This document shows, in pieces, positions 10,942-19,046 of a DNA stretch of 64,000 nucleotides (its first letter is position 1; the number at the start of each line of letters is the position of its first letter). The DNA lies in the NCBI RefSeq assembly GCF_005280205.1, contig NZ_SUND01000006.1, positions 124,001 through 188,000 on the forward strand, written 5' to 3'. A program made the position numbers and the translations under genes. Under the pieces are notes generated by a model that saw nothing but the letters and a program-made list of their open reading frames with translations, ran no database searches and was not told where the DNA came from. Source of the stretch: Bacillus yapensis (lineage in GTDB: Bacteria; Bacillota; Bacilli; Bacillales; Cytobacillaceae).

Positions 10942-11141
10942 CCCAGTACGCCCACTTTCCCCCATTCATTTTGACCGCCTATTTAACTTCCGAACCTAAT
11001 TTGTCGCCCCTTCGGGGCAATTCGACCCATTTTATACGCTTTAAAACGGATGTTCCCACATAATATGGGTTCTCCCATTCTATCGATATTCATTATTAAA
11101 TGGAACATATAAGAATTTTAATTTAGATAGGAGAGCTGTAA
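10942..11141. other. Gap between DUF6431-type gene and transposase
   Basis: Two hundred bases without a gene. It has a compact hairpin, GCCCC-TTC-GGGGC near 11005-11017, framed by GTCG and CGAC, and the transposase ribosome site GATAGGAGAG just before 11142. It may hold the transposase promoter or internal transposase-binding sites. Confidence 0.4.
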
Positions 11142-12521
11142 ATGGATGAGAAATTAAGAAATGATATTGCCTTGTATCGTTTTGGACTTATTGCAGAAAT
11201 TGTAACAAGAGGGATTCCAAAAGGAGAACAAGCACAAAGACTTCGGAACATTGCGGCAAATGAACATCTTAATCCCTATGGTGAGAAGCAAAAAGTCGGG
11301 CTTCGAACATTAGAACGCTATCTTCAACTTTATCGCAATGGTGGATTTGAAGCATTAAAACCGTCAAAAAGGGGTGGATATGCCCCAAGAGCTATTGCCA
11401 ATGATTTATTGGATACAGCTATTCAATTGAAAACAGAGCGTCCAGAGCGATCAGTACAACAGATTATTAGAATAATGGAACTGGCTGAAAAAGTAGAACC
11501 GGGGTCTATTTCGGAAAGTACATTATCTAAACAATTGCGTAAAGCAGGAATTACACGTAAAAAGTTACAACAGAAACCAAATGGGAAACAATTTCGTCGA
11601 TTTGAATTTCCCTATCGGAATGCTTGTTGGCAAGGAGATGTGCAGCATACTCTCTATTTGCCGGATCCAAAAGATTCGAATAAGAAGCGTGTAGCAAAGT
11701 TATTTGCCTTTATTGATGATTATTCTAGATTCATAGTTCATGGCCAATTTTATTTTGAAGAAAAAGGTGCACAGTTAGAAGATTGTCTGTTTAAAGCCAT
11801 ATTGAGTAATGGAAAGCCTGAACAGATCTATGTGGATAATGGATCAATTTATAGAGCCAAAGCATTAGAAACAACCTGTGCGAAACTCGGGATTAAACTA
11901 ACCCATTCTACACCCAGAAGACCCCAAGGGCGTGGGAAAATAGAACGTTTTTTCCAATTCGTAGATTCTTCCTTCAAGCCCGAGGCCTATGACTTAATTG
12001 AATCCGGAAGGATTCAGTCTATTGAACAGTTGAATCGATATTTTCATATTTGGAAAGAATCCATCTATCATGAGCGTAAGCACGGTGAAACGAAACAAAC
12101 CCCAAGACAAAGATGGGATGAGTGTGAGCAACCTTCGGTTTCTATCTCAATAAATGATTTAAAAAATGCTTTTTATTGGGAAGAGGAACGAAAGGTTGAT
12201 AAAACTGGCTGTATTTCCTTTCAAGGGAACAAGTATGAGGTCGATTCGCAGCTTGTGGGTGAATACATCACAATTCGATTTGATCCCAATGACCTTGAGA
12301 AATTAGAGGTTTGGTTTGACGGAAAAGAATTTGAGAATGCCATTCCTTTAAATCTTTCACGACCAAAACATGAAAAAGCAGCATCTGTAGAACCGATTCA
12401 AACAACTGAAGAATCAGGCCTAAACTTTCTTGAATTAACTGAACCTAGTCATGAAGAAAAACAAAAAGAAAAACGAGGAATAATAAGCTATCAATCACTT
12501 ATGGAGGAGGAAGATAAATAG
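11142..12521 (+). CDS. DD(35)E transposase, TniA/Mu-type
   Basis: A 459-residue transposase. The N-terminus (about 10-65) is a helix-turn-helix region. The RNase H-like catalytic core has WQGDVQH (D166), YVDNGS (D232) and GRGKIERF (E268), with 35 residues between the second Asp and the Glu. The C-terminal part (about 335-400, GCISFQGNKYEVDSQLVGEYITIRF) looks like the Mu transposase C-terminal beta barrel of TniA/IstA-type proteins. All catalytic residues are intact. The stop codon touches the ATPase start, so the two are translationally coupled. Confidence 0.9.
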   Translation: MDEKLRNDIALYRFGLIAEIVTRGIPKGEQAQRLRNIAANEHLNPYGEKQKVGLRTLERYLQLYRNGGFEALKPSKRGGYAPRAIANDLLDTAIQLKTERPERSVQQIIRIMELAEKVEPGSISESTLSKQLRKAGITRKKLQQKPNGKQFRRFEFPYRNACWQGDVQHTLYLPDPKDSNKKRVAKLFAFIDDYSRFIVHGQFYFEEKGAQLEDCLFKAILSNGKPEQIYVDNGSIYRAKALETTCAKLGIKLTHSTPRRPQGRGKIERFFQFVDSSFKPEAYDLIESGRIQSIEQLNRYFHIWKESIYHERKHGETKQTPRQRWDECEQPSVSISINDLKNAFYWEEERKVDKTGCISFQGNKYEVDSQLVGEYITIRFDPNDLEKLEVWFDGKEFENAIPLNLSRPKHEKAASVEPIQTTEESGLNFLELTEPSHEEKQKEKRGIISYQSLMEEEDK

Positions 12522-13322
12522 ATGATTTCTAAACATTTTAAATGGAATTTTACGCCCTTTCAAAAAGATGTTCAAACTAAACATTTATTTCAGACTAAAC
12601 AATTTAAGGAGCTACAAGCCCGACTGACATTTATGATACAACAACGTTCATTTGGTCTGATTACAGGCGAAGTAGGAGCAGGAAAGTCAACTGCCATTAG
12701 AGCATTAAAAGATCGGTTAGAAGATAATCAGTATGCTTTTCTTTATTTATCAGATTCCGCATTGAAGCCTCGTGATTTTTATCGTGAAATGCTTCTTCAA
12801 GTTGGAATTGAACCTATGTTTTTAGCTAGTGATTTAAAGAGACAATTCAAAGCTGCATTGATGGATATCTATGAAAATAATAAGAAAACGCCTGTCGTAG
12901 TCATTGATGAAGCTCATTTATTGTCACCATCGATGTTACAAGAGATTCGCTTTCTAACAAACTTTGAAATTGATTCACTTTCTCCACTTGCCCTTATCCT
13001 AGTTGGGCAGCCTGAATTACGAGATAAGTTACGTTTAAGAAGTTTAGAAGCTATTTCACAACGGATTAGCACACGATTTCATCTAGAAGGATTGAATTAT
13101 GAGGAAATGAGCGAGTATATTAATCATCAATTAGAAATGGCTGGTGAAGAACACCAGATTTTTACTGAAGCTTCTTTAAAGATGATATATAAGGAAACAA
13201 GGGGCATTCTGCGTTTGACCAATCGTTTATGTACAGAATGCCTGTTAGATGCAGTTTCCAGAAAACAAGAGTTAGTCGATGAAGACTCTGTGGAGAGAGT
13301 CATCGACGACTACCGTTTTTAG
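12522..13322 (+). CDS. AAA+ ATPase of the transposon (TniB/ExeA-like)
   Basis: A 266-residue ATPase with Walker A GEVGAGKS at residues 49-56 and Walker B VVVIDEAHLL at 125-134, plus a sensor-like VGQPELRDKL and an arginine-rich QRISTRFHLEGL segment typical of the ExeA/TniB branch. It begins immediately after the transposase stop. By analogy to TniB, TnsC and IstB it should bind target DNA and recruit or activate the transposase. Both genes look intact. A terminator follows directly. Confidence 0.88.
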   Translation: MISKHFKWNFTPFQKDVQTKHLFQTKQFKELQARLTFMIQQRSFGLITGEVGAGKSTAIRALKDRLEDNQYAFLYLSDSALKPRDFYREMLLQVGIEPMFLASDLKRQFKAALMDIYENNKKTPVVVIDEAHLLSPSMLQEIRFLTNFEIDSLSPLALILVGQPELRDKLRLRSLEAISQRISTRFHLEGLNYEEMSEYINHQLEMAGEEHQIFTEASLKMIYKETRGILRLTNRLCTECLLDAVSRKQELVDEDSVERVIDDYRF

Positions 13323-13345
13323 GACCTTTGAGGTCCTTTTTCTAT
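13321..13345 (+). terminator. Terminator after the ATPase gene
   Basis: AGGACCT and AGGTCCT form a 7-bp stem with a 3-base loop, starting in the stop codon and followed by TTTTTCT. Confidence 0.8.
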
Positions 13346-13426
13346 TTGAGATTAATACAAAATACAATTGAATTCAATGGTACTTGTATCCATATACTGC
13401 CAGTCAATATGGCGAAATTAAAAAGG

Positions 13427-13475
13427 AAGCGCAAGTGTCGGTGGCGAATATACTTCGTCACCGACACTTGCGTTT
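13427..13475. repeat. Large near-perfect inverted repeat beside the transposon
   Basis: A 20-bp stem (13427-13446 with 13456-13475) contains only two G-T pairs and has a 9-base loop, AATATACTT. Each arm holds GTGTCGGTG or its complement. It lies between the ATPase terminator and the next gene and has no T run, so it is not a standard terminator. It may be part of the transposon end. A second small palindrome, GTCATTAAAAATGAC, follows at 13488-13502. Confidence 0.7.
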
Positions 13476-13593
13476 CCGAAATCACCGTCATTAAAAATGA
13501 CTCCTGACAAGATATTTGTAATGCTCAGTATATTATTATTGTTTGGGTGTAGTTGCAATGAAGAGTCGATTAGAGAAGAAGTTGAAGCCACTA

Positions 13594-13627
13594 AAAGAAA
13601 AAGAGGACGACAGTGGATGTCGTCCTC
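13594..13627 (-). terminator. Terminator of the DUF1885-like gene
   Basis: GAGGACGACA (13603-13612) pairs with TGTCGTCCTC (13618-13627); on the minus strand the stem is followed by TTTTTCTTTTA. Confidence 0.88.
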
Positions 13628-13632
13628 GCGAT

Positions 13633-14067
13633 TTATTTTCGTGGATAATAATACATGATTCTTCCGTTAAATAAATGTAATTCCCCTTTAAGCTTTTTAG
13701 CAAGGAATTTACTAAATTCGTTTGCCTTTCCTTTATCGCCAAAGGTTGATGTTTCCGGTAGGGTGATTTGGATGTAAGTTTGCTCTCGTTCTGTACCGTC
13801 TTCATAACGTACAAGCTCCGTATCAACTCCTAGAAGCATGATGCGATAGTTGTGTTGTTCGGATTTAAGATAGAACCATTTCCCTTTTCCTTCAGGTTTT
13901 TCTTTAATTTCATATGGAAAAGAGGCCTCCCCGTATTGCCAGTTCAGTTGTTTTCCTGTCTTTTGGGTAATATCCTTATAATAGTGAAACAACTCCAGAA
14001 CATCTTCCGTGGTAACGCTTTCCTTCTCAGATGAAGGAACGAGCTTTATGTATGCATGACTAGACAT
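13633..14067 (-). CDS. Conserved hypothetical protein, probably DUF1885 family
   Basis: A 144-residue soluble protein starting MSSHAYIKLVPSSEKESVT, with mixed alpha/beta character and no signal or membrane segment. I use the ATG at 14067, which has a GGGGAAG ribosome site; an upstream in-frame ATG lacks one. The sequence looks like the small Bacillus family DUF1885 (PF08968), but I assign this from memory with moderate certainty. It is monocistronic with its own terminator and lies just downstream of SR1. No function is known to me. Confidence 0.6.
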   Translation of the reverse strand: MSSHAYIKLVPSSEKESVTTEDVLELFHYYKDITQKTGKQLNWQYGEASFPYEIKEKPEGKGKWFYLKSEQHNYRIMLLGVDTELVRYEDGTEREQTYIQITLPETSTFGDKGKANEFSKFLAKKLKGELHLFNGRIMYYYPRK

Positions 14068-14196
14068 TTTACTTCCCCCGATTCTCCCATACATTTTTTG
14101 CAATTTTAATTCAATTATATTCTAGCAAAGTTTTGAAACCAGTGACAACAAAAAAGAGCACTTCTTGAGTGCTCGGTTTAAATAAAGGATTAGAGA

Positions 14197-14313
14197 TTAT
14201 TTTTCTTCTTTTGGAGAGTCACAGCATCCACACTTTGCGTAAAGGACAGTTACCTTTTCATCTTCAAAATGATCAATAGTAGCCTCACATGTCTGGCAAA
14301 CGATAGTGCCCAT
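14197..14313 (-). CDS. sr1P: SR1P, GapA-binding peptide encoded by SR1
   Basis: A 38-residue peptide starting MGTIVCQTCEATIDHFEDEK and ending CGCCDSPKEEK, with cysteines at 6, 9, 28, 30 and 31 that suggest metal binding. The B. subtilis SR1P peptide is almost the same length and sequence. There it binds the glycolytic GapA and favours GapA-RNase J1 association. A strong AAAGGAG ribosome site precedes the ATG. The gene for RNase J1 is 13 kb away in this window. Confidence 0.92.
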   Translation of the reverse strand: MGTIVCQTCEATIDHFEDEKVTVLYAKCGCCDSPKEEK

Positions 14314-14412
14314 TTTTCTCACTTCTCCTTTGTAAGATCCTTTATTTTTTATTCAGTTAATTGTTGTTTCCTGCAATAAAAAGTATGGATTTAATTGTAG
14401 AAACAACAATTT

Positions 14413-14426
14413 TGAAAACGTTTAAT
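14413..14426 (-). promoter_or_regulatory. cre-like CcpA box in the SR1 start region
   Basis: TGAAAACGTTTAAT fits the catabolite-responsive element pattern and lies about 8-20 bases downstream of the inferred SR1 start, a position suited to repression. B. subtilis SR1 is known to be repressed by CcpN and, less strongly, CcpA. Confidence 0.6.
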
Positions 14427-14439
14427 TACCTTTAAATCA

Positions 14440-14468
14440 ATAATAATATAACACTATTAATATTTCAA
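14440..14468 (-). promoter_or_regulatory. Sigma-A promoter of SR1
   Basis: On the minus strand TTGAAA (14463-14468) and TATTAT (14440-14445) are 17 bases apart. Confidence 0.7.
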
Positions 14469-14514
14469 GGATAAATTGTATAACACATTTAAGTTTTTTT
14501 AGCAAAAATAGGAC

Positions 14515-14543
14515 ATAAAAAAATCGGCATTTATGCCGATTTT
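14515..14543 (-). terminator. Terminator of speA
   Basis: AAATCGGCA and TGCCGATTT form a 9-bp stem with a 4-base loop, followed on the minus strand by a T run. It lies 5 bases after the speA stop. Confidence 0.88.
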
Positions 14544-14547
14544 TAGT

Positions 14548-16017
14548 TTATTCAATTGCCTTATGTTCTTTAATAACTCTTAGCATACGTGCATCAAAGT
14601 TTTCAGGTCCTTGGACAGGAAGTCCAGCTTCGATATTTTTCTTAATATATAGGAGATTATCCTTTGTAATGATTTCGCCAGGGATGAAAATCGGAATGCC
14701 TGGAGGGTATACCATGATAAACTCAGCGATAATTCTTCCTTCTGATTCATCAAAAGGTACAAGTTCAGTTTCTGCGTAAAATGCATCTCTAGGTGTTGAT
14801 GAAAGCAATGGAATATCAGGCAATAGTACCTTAGCATCGAGCGCCTGCGTTTTTTCAATACGCATTGTTGATAGCTCGCGAAGTGCCTTTAATAAAATAT
14901 CAGCTTCGTTTTTCGTATCACCAGGAGTGACAATACAAAGGATGTTATACAGATCGGAAAGTTCAACCTCGATGTTGTACATTCCTCTTAGCCATTTTTC
15001 GACTTCGAAGCCTGTAATGCCAAGCTCTTTTACGGAGATAATTAATTTGGTTGGGTCATAATCGAACGTTGCCTTTGAACCAAGAATTTCCTCCCCAACA
15101 CAAAACAGATGCTCCATTTCATTGATTTCATTGCGAATATAATTAGCCAGTTGAATTGTTTTATCAATCAGTTCATGACCTTTAATCGCAAGCTGCTTAC
15201 GGGCAGTATCTAAAGAGGCTAGTAGTAAGTATGAAGTAGATGTCGTCGTTAACATACTTAAAATAGATTGTACTCGTTTTGGAGATACAAGATTTCCTCT
15301 TACATTTAAGATGGAACTTTGTGTCATTGAACCACCAAGCTTATGAACACTAGTAGCAGCCATATCTGCTCCAGCCTGCATAGCGGATAAAGGCAATTCC
15401 TCATGAAAATGAATATGAACACCATGCGCTTCATCAACTAAGACAGGCACATTATGTGAATGAGCAATTTCAACAATTTTTCTTAAATCAGCAGAGATTC
15501 CAAAATAGGTTGGATTAATCACCAATACACCTTTTGCATCTGGATGCTGCTCTAATGCCTTTTCAACAGAGTCTGTTGTAATCCCATGGGAGATCCCGAG
15601 ACGCTCATCGACTTCTGGATGTATAAAGACAGGTATCGCACCTGAGAAAATAATCGCTGACATGACTGATTTATGTACGTTACGAGGAACGATAATTTTG
15701 TCTCCAGGGCCACATACTGCCATCACCATGGTCATGATTGCTCCGCTTGTACCTTGTACAGAAAAGAACGTATAATCTGCACCAAAAGCTTCAGCAGCCA
15801 AATCCTGAGCTTGTTTAATGATGCCTTTAGGAGCATGCAAGTCGTCTAACGGTCCGATATTAATCAGATCGATGGATAAGGCATTTTCTCCGATAAAGTT
15901 CTTAAATTCAGGGTCCATTCCTGCACCCTTTTTATGGCCGGGTATATGAAATTGAATTGGATTCTTTTTTGCATGTTCAAGTAATCCACTAAAAAGCGGA
16001 GTTTCAAATTGTGACAA
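14548..16017 (-). CDS. speA: Arginine decarboxylase (Orn/Lys/Arg decarboxylase family)
   Basis: A 489-residue PLP enzyme that makes agmatine from arginine, the first step of polyamine synthesis in Bacillus. The PLP-binding lysine is K226 in SVHKLGGSMTQSS, and DEAHG at 195-199 is the usual cofactor-contacting aspartate motif; HIPGHKKG near residues 24-31 is also typical. The start is TTG at 16017 (MSQFETPLFSGLL), preceded by an AGAGGTGT site. The length and position downstream of pdh-slp-SR1 match B. subtilis speA. Close homologues act on ornithine or lysine, but the short form and context favour arginine. Confidence 0.9.
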   Translation of the reverse strand: MSQFETPLFSGLLEHAKKNPIQFHIPGHKKGAGMDPEFKNFIGENALSIDLINIGPLDDLHAPKGIIKQAQDLAAEAFGADYTFFSVQGTSGAIMTMVMAVCGPGDKIIVPRNVHKSVMSAIIFSGAIPVFIHPEVDERLGISHGITTDSVEKALEQHPDAKGVLVINPTYFGISADLRKIVEIAHSHNVPVLVDEAHGVHIHFHEELPLSAMQAGADMAATSVHKLGGSMTQSSILNVRGNLVSPKRVQSILSMLTTTSTSYLLLASLDTARKQLAIKGHELIDKTIQLANYIRNEINEMEHLFCVGEEILGSKATFDYDPTKLIISVKELGITGFEVEKWLRGMYNIEVELSDLYNILCIVTPGDTKNEADILLKALRELSTMRIEKTQALDAKVLLPDIPLLSSTPRDAFYAETELVPFDESEGRIIAEFIMVYPPGIPIFIPGEIITKDNLLYIKKNIEAGLPVQGPENFDARMLRVIKEHKAIE

Positions 16018-16275
16018 ATTTCTTCCACACCTCTTTACAAATTTTCAATTCTTTGATGTTTGTTCGTTTTAAAAAAGAAATAAAACAAATGAATTATAGC
16101 ATTATTCATTTTCTCTGCATAGAAAAATATTTCTCCAATCTTAGTTTTCGATGATAAAAGGAAAATAACTCATGAAATCAAGGTTTGCTGGATTGAAAAA
16201 TATGGATAAATGATTTGCAATTTAGAAGGCAGATCGGTACAATCACAATAGTTATCATATGAAGCAGGTGAAGAA

Positions 16276-16545
16276 ATGGAATATCAATATCCGATTGATT
16301 ATCATTGGTCGACTGAAGAAATCGTCGATGTTATAAAATTCTTTGAACACATTGAAGCAGCTTATGAAAAAGGGATTGCAAGAGATTCTTTAATGAATGC
16401 TTATCGACGCTTTAAAGAAATTGTCCCGAGCAAAGCAGAAGAAAAAAAGATCTGCGGTGAATTTGAGGAGATGAGTGGTTATTCCTCATATCGTACCATT
16501 CAGAAGGCAAAAGATGCTGAAAGTGGACAAAAGATTAAGATGTAA
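16276..16545 (+). CDS. yktA: UPF0223 protein YktA
   Basis: An 89-residue soluble helical protein ([19 protein letters not shown]...) of the conserved UPF0223 family. It has no membrane segment or catalytic motif I can name. An AGGTGA ribosome site precedes the ATG. It is divergent from speA and ends in its own terminator, the same place as in B. subtilis. Function unknown. Confidence 0.9.
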   Translation: MEYQYPIDYHWSTEEIVDVIKFFEHIEAAYEKGIARDSLMNAYRRFKEIVPSKAEEKKICGEFEEMSGYSSYRTIQKAKDAESGQKIKM

Positions 16546-16558
16546 GTCGTAGTATAAG

Positions 16559-16612
16559 GAAAGGCTGTTCCGAAGACCTGTTTAAGGTCGTTTAGGAACA
16601 GCCTTCTTTTGT
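16559..16612 (+). terminator. Terminator of yktA
   Basis: AAGGCTGTTCC (16561-16571) pairs with GGAACAGCCTT (16595-16605), with an inner GACC/GGTC stem, followed by CTTTTG. Confidence 0.85.
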
Positions 16613-16675
16613 TAGTCAAACTTTTGCCATTTAAATAACCATGTTAAATGGGCATCGAACCTTTTTTATAAAAGT

Positions 16676-17296
16676 TTAAGCCAATTTATATAGGGGTAGT
16701 AATTCATTAAACACACTTTCAACCTTACTAATGAATTCCTCTCGTGACATAGCTACTGCCTTTTCTCTCGGAATTTGATAGCCACATAAAATTTCAGCTT
16801 TTTTCACAGTTTGTAGGCGCTCAAACATCGCTTTTAATTCTTCCTTAGATAACTCACTATGGAAAGATACATCAGGCTTCATGTGGTCACCAGACCAAAC
16901 AAAGTCCTTGTTCGTTTCTTTATAAATCGTATTAACCTTTTTGGCTAACTTCTGTCCGAGTTCTTCCTTATTAGGTGCTTCATAAATAACAGCAAACCAA
17001 ATAAATACATGTGTTTCCCATAAGCCAATTTGAAAATGTGGCAACATTTTATACCCACGAGGATTACTTGCAAAGGCTACCCAAGTATCCTTAGGGGGAT
17101 TTACAGTTCTCCTTGCGTGCTTTGCTACATGAGCAAACATCTCTGTCCCAGTCATAGTTGCTAAAGTTGGGGCAAAATGTTGACCAAGAGCCTCTAATTT
17201 AGGTCTAATAGTAGACTTTAATGCATCCATTCGAGGTTCAAATCCATCTATTTTAAAAACATCGAAATCTTGATTAGTGAATCCTGAAAAAATCAT
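16676..17296 (-). CDS. yktB: UPF0637 / DUF1054 family protein YktB
   Basis: A 206-residue soluble protein with the DUF1054 pattern ([21 protein letters not shown] at the start, [29 protein letters not shown] in the middle). AAGGAGG precedes the ATG. The B. subtilis YktB is slightly longer. Monocistronic on the minus strand between yktA and ykzI, as in B. subtilis. Function unknown. Confidence 0.9.
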   Translation of the reverse strand: MIFSGFTNQDFDVFKIDGFEPRMDALKSTIRPKLEALGQHFAPTLATMTGTEMFAHVAKHARRTVNPPKDTWVAFASNPRGYKMLPHFQIGLWETHVFIWFAVIYEAPNKEELGQKLAKKVNTIYKETNKDFVWSGDHMKPDVSFHSELSKEELKAMFERLQTVKKAEILCGYQIPREKAVAMSREEFISKVESVFNELLPLYKLA

Positions 17297-17464
17297 GTTC
17301 TCCCTCCTTAATCTATGTCAAATATTGTAGCATATTGTGGATTGTTCGAGAAAGAAGAAGGCTCAAATCGTGAAAATTCGCCAGGATTAGGCAATAACAC
17401 AAATTTGTTGCATAAAAAAAATACCCTCATAAGATATTAAAAGAGTTGAAAGGGGTGAAGTAGA

Positions 17465-17659
17465 TTGAAACAGCTAATGAATTCTTTAACGAAGAAGGAT
17501 CCTGAAAAGGAACGAAAAGCGATGTTAAGACTTGAAATGGATTATGAGCTTCTTACTCTTTTTGATGCGATGACAGACAATAATGAAACCCAAAAGATAA
17601 AAAGTAAAGCAAAGCTTGAAAAAATTAGAACGGAACTTTTAAAATTAAAAGCTCTATGA
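17465..17659 (+). CDS. ykzI: Small charged protein YkzI
   Basis: A 64-residue, Lys- and Glu-rich helical protein (MNSLTKKDPEKERKAMLRLEMDYELLTLFDAM). It starts with TTG at 17465 after an AAAGGGGTG site. Size, composition and position between yktB and suhB match B. subtilis YkzI. Function unknown. Confidence 0.78.
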   Translation: MKQLMNSLTKKDPEKERKAMLRLEMDYELLTLFDAMTDNNETQKIKSKAKLEKIRTELLKLKAL

Positions 17660-17713
17660 ACCAAGGAGAACTGTAAATATGGATAATATGAGCGGTGATT
17701 TGGATAATACATC

Positions 17714-17760
17714 TTAAAACGAATTCCTAAGGAAGTTAAGTAGGGGTTCGTTTTTTATTT
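17714..17760 (+). terminator. Terminator of ykzI
   Basis: AAAACGAATTCCTA pairs with TAGGGGTTCGTTTT across an 11-base loop and is followed by TTATTTTT. Confidence 0.82.
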
Positions 17761-17858
17761 TTCGAGCATGGGAAAAGTAATATAAGTTGAACCGTACCCA
17801 TAGATCCATTACCCTATTAATAAGTAGAAAATATTCAAAGATAGGAAGCTGATGAGCG

Positions 17859-18656
17859 GTGCAGGAAAATGAAATTTTAACCTATGCGAAAAGCTGGATT
17901 AAAGAGGCCGGAGAACAGATCAAGAAATCTTTTCAAACAACGTTGAATATTGAAACGAAATCAAATGCTAATGACCTTGTTACAAATATCGATAAAGAAA
18001 CAGAACAGTTCTTTATTACAAAAATTAACGAGCAATTTCCAGAACATCGTATATTAGGTGAAGAAGGGAACGGAGATAACCTTGAAGATTTAGGGGGCGT
18101 TGTTTGGATTATTGACCCCATCGATGGAACGATGAATTTTGTGCACCAGCAAAGAAATTTTGCTATTTCGATTGGGATTTATGAAGACGGAGTAGGGAAA
18201 ATCGGACTCATCTATGATGTCGTTCATGACGAGTTATATCATGCGGTTAAGGGAAAAGGTGCCTTTTTTAACGACCTTCCACTAAAAAAATTAAATGAAG
18301 TATCCGTTTCAGAGGCGATTATTGGTTTAAATGCCACTTGGGTTACGCCGAATCGGAGAATCGATCCATTAATCTTAGGAACGTTAGTAAGGGATGTTCG
18401 TGGAACAAGATCGTATGGCTCAGCTGCAATTGAAATTGCTCAAGTGGCTGCTGGTAGATTAGATGCTTACATTACGATGAGATTATCTCCATGGGATTTT
18501 GCTGCGGGTCTTATTTTAATTGAAGAGGTTGGAGGGGTTTCAACTACACTTAAAGGGGAACCAATACAGCTGTTGCAACAAAACTCTGTCTTTATTTCTA
18601 AGCCGGGCTTACATAAATCAATCGTGGAAAACTATTTAAAGGGTAAAGAATGGTAA
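17859..18656 (+). CDS. suhB: Inositol-1-monophosphatase family phosphatase (YktC/SuhB)
   Basis: A 265-residue Mg2+-dependent, Li+-sensitive type phosphatase. The metal-binding motifs are present: LGEEGNGDN near residues 66-74, WIIDPIDGTMNFVH near 89-102, and the C-terminal SPWDFAAGLILIEEVGG. Start is GTG at 17859 (MQENEILTYAKSW) with an AGGAAG site. B. subtilis YktC is a true inositol monophosphatase; other family members act on NADP or fructose bisphosphate. It stands alone and shares a bidirectional terminator with ylaF. Confidence 0.9.
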   Translation: MQENEILTYAKSWIKEAGEQIKKSFQTTLNIETKSNANDLVTNIDKETEQFFITKINEQFPEHRILGEEGNGDNLEDLGGVVWIIDPIDGTMNFVHQQRNFAISIGIYEDGVGKIGLIYDVVHDELYHAVKGKGAFFNDLPLKKLNEVSVSEAIIGLNATWVTPNRRIDPLILGTLVRDVRGTRSYGSAAIEIAQVAAGRLDAYITMRLSPWDFAAGLILIEEVGGVSTTLKGEPIQLLQQNSVFISKPGLHKSIVENYLKGKEW

Positions 18657-18692
18657 AAAGGAAAACTGGGAGAATTCCCGGTTTTCCTTTTT
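18655..18692. terminator. Bidirectional terminator between suhB and ylaF
   Basis: AAAAAGGAAAACTGGGA and its complement form a long stem with T runs on both sides. Confidence 0.88.
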
Positions 18693-18706
18693 ACTTTTAC
18701 AATAAT

Positions 18707-18892
18707 TTATAGTTTCCCGCTTTCACGCATTTTCTTTTTCGTTTTAAAGCCAAAACCCATCACAAAAATAAAGGCGACTAATGTAAGTATAATTCCGATT
18801 GGGCTTCTGAAACTTATGGCAATGCCTGTCCCCATCAAGCATACAACAGCTGCTAATGCTAAAAATAAAAATGGCCACTTGATTTGATTCAT
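18707..18892 (-). CDS. ylaF: DUF5325 family membrane protein YlaF
   Basis: A 61-residue protein with two transmembrane segments (about 5-24 and 28-46) and a basic C-terminus (KTKKKMRESGKL). Size and position next to typA match B. subtilis YlaF. Many B. subtilis genes between yktC and ylaF (ykzC, yktD, nprE, ylaA-E) are absent here. Function unknown. Confidence 0.82.
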   Translation of the reverse strand: MNQIKWPFLFLALAAVVCLMGTGIAISFRSPIGIILTLVAFIFVMGFGFKTKKKMRESGKL

Positions 18893-18954
18893 GACAAATC
18901 CCCCTTATTTTCCGAAAAAAAGCTCTATTCATTTATATTTTACATAAAAAGCTA

Positions 18955-18983
18955 TTAGGTTTCTACAACAAATGTGTTATAAT
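18955..18983 (+). promoter_or_regulatory. Candidate extended -10 promoter of typA
   Basis: A perfect TATAAT (18978-18983) preceded by TG one base upstream, with TTAGGT 17 bases further upstream. Confidence 0.6.
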
Positions 18984-19046
18984 ATTTCAGTTAGACTGCA
19001 AAATATAAATAAAGTTTTAGATTGAATAAAGGTAGGAGTGGAATTT

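Larger units (their letters stand above)
10219..13466 (+). mobile_element. Transposon-like island: DUF6431-type gene, DD(35)E transposase, AAA+ ATPase
   Basis: Three genes on one strand interrupt the conserved pdhD-slp-SR1-speA order. The transposase/ATPase pair follows the logic of TniA/TniB, TnsB/TnsC and IstA/IstB elements, in which an AAA+ ATPase selects the target for a DDE transposase. The boundaries I give are tentative: both outer sequences read TGTCGGT inward (10219-10225, and 13460-13466 on the minus strand), and Tn7-like ends typically begin TGT. I see no matching target duplication beside them, so the true ends may differ. Confidence 0.55.
14150..14433 (-). ncRNA. sr1: SR1 dual-function small RNA
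   Basis: A transcript of about 280 bases can be read between a sigma-A promoter (14440-14468) and a terminator (GAGCACT/AGTGCTC at 14156-14174 with a T6 run on the minus strand). It carries the SR1P reading frame. In B. subtilis SR1 lies at the same place, pairs with ahrC mRNA and encodes SR1P. This version has a longer leader, containing an 11-bp inverted repeat (ATTGTTGTTTC at 14360-14370 and its complement at 14400-14410). The exact 5' end is inferred from the promoter. Confidence 0.85.

Noticed and set aside
10219-13466. Possible five-base target duplication at the tentative transposon ends
   Set aside because: The bases flanking the two TGTCGGT sites (TTTTA and CTTGC) do not match, so no duplication can be claimed.
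17679-17717. 12-codon frame (MDNMSGDLDNTS) with an AAGGAG site after ykzI
   Set aside because: Too short to support; it runs into the ykzI terminator stem and has no promoter of its own. It may be a chance frame.
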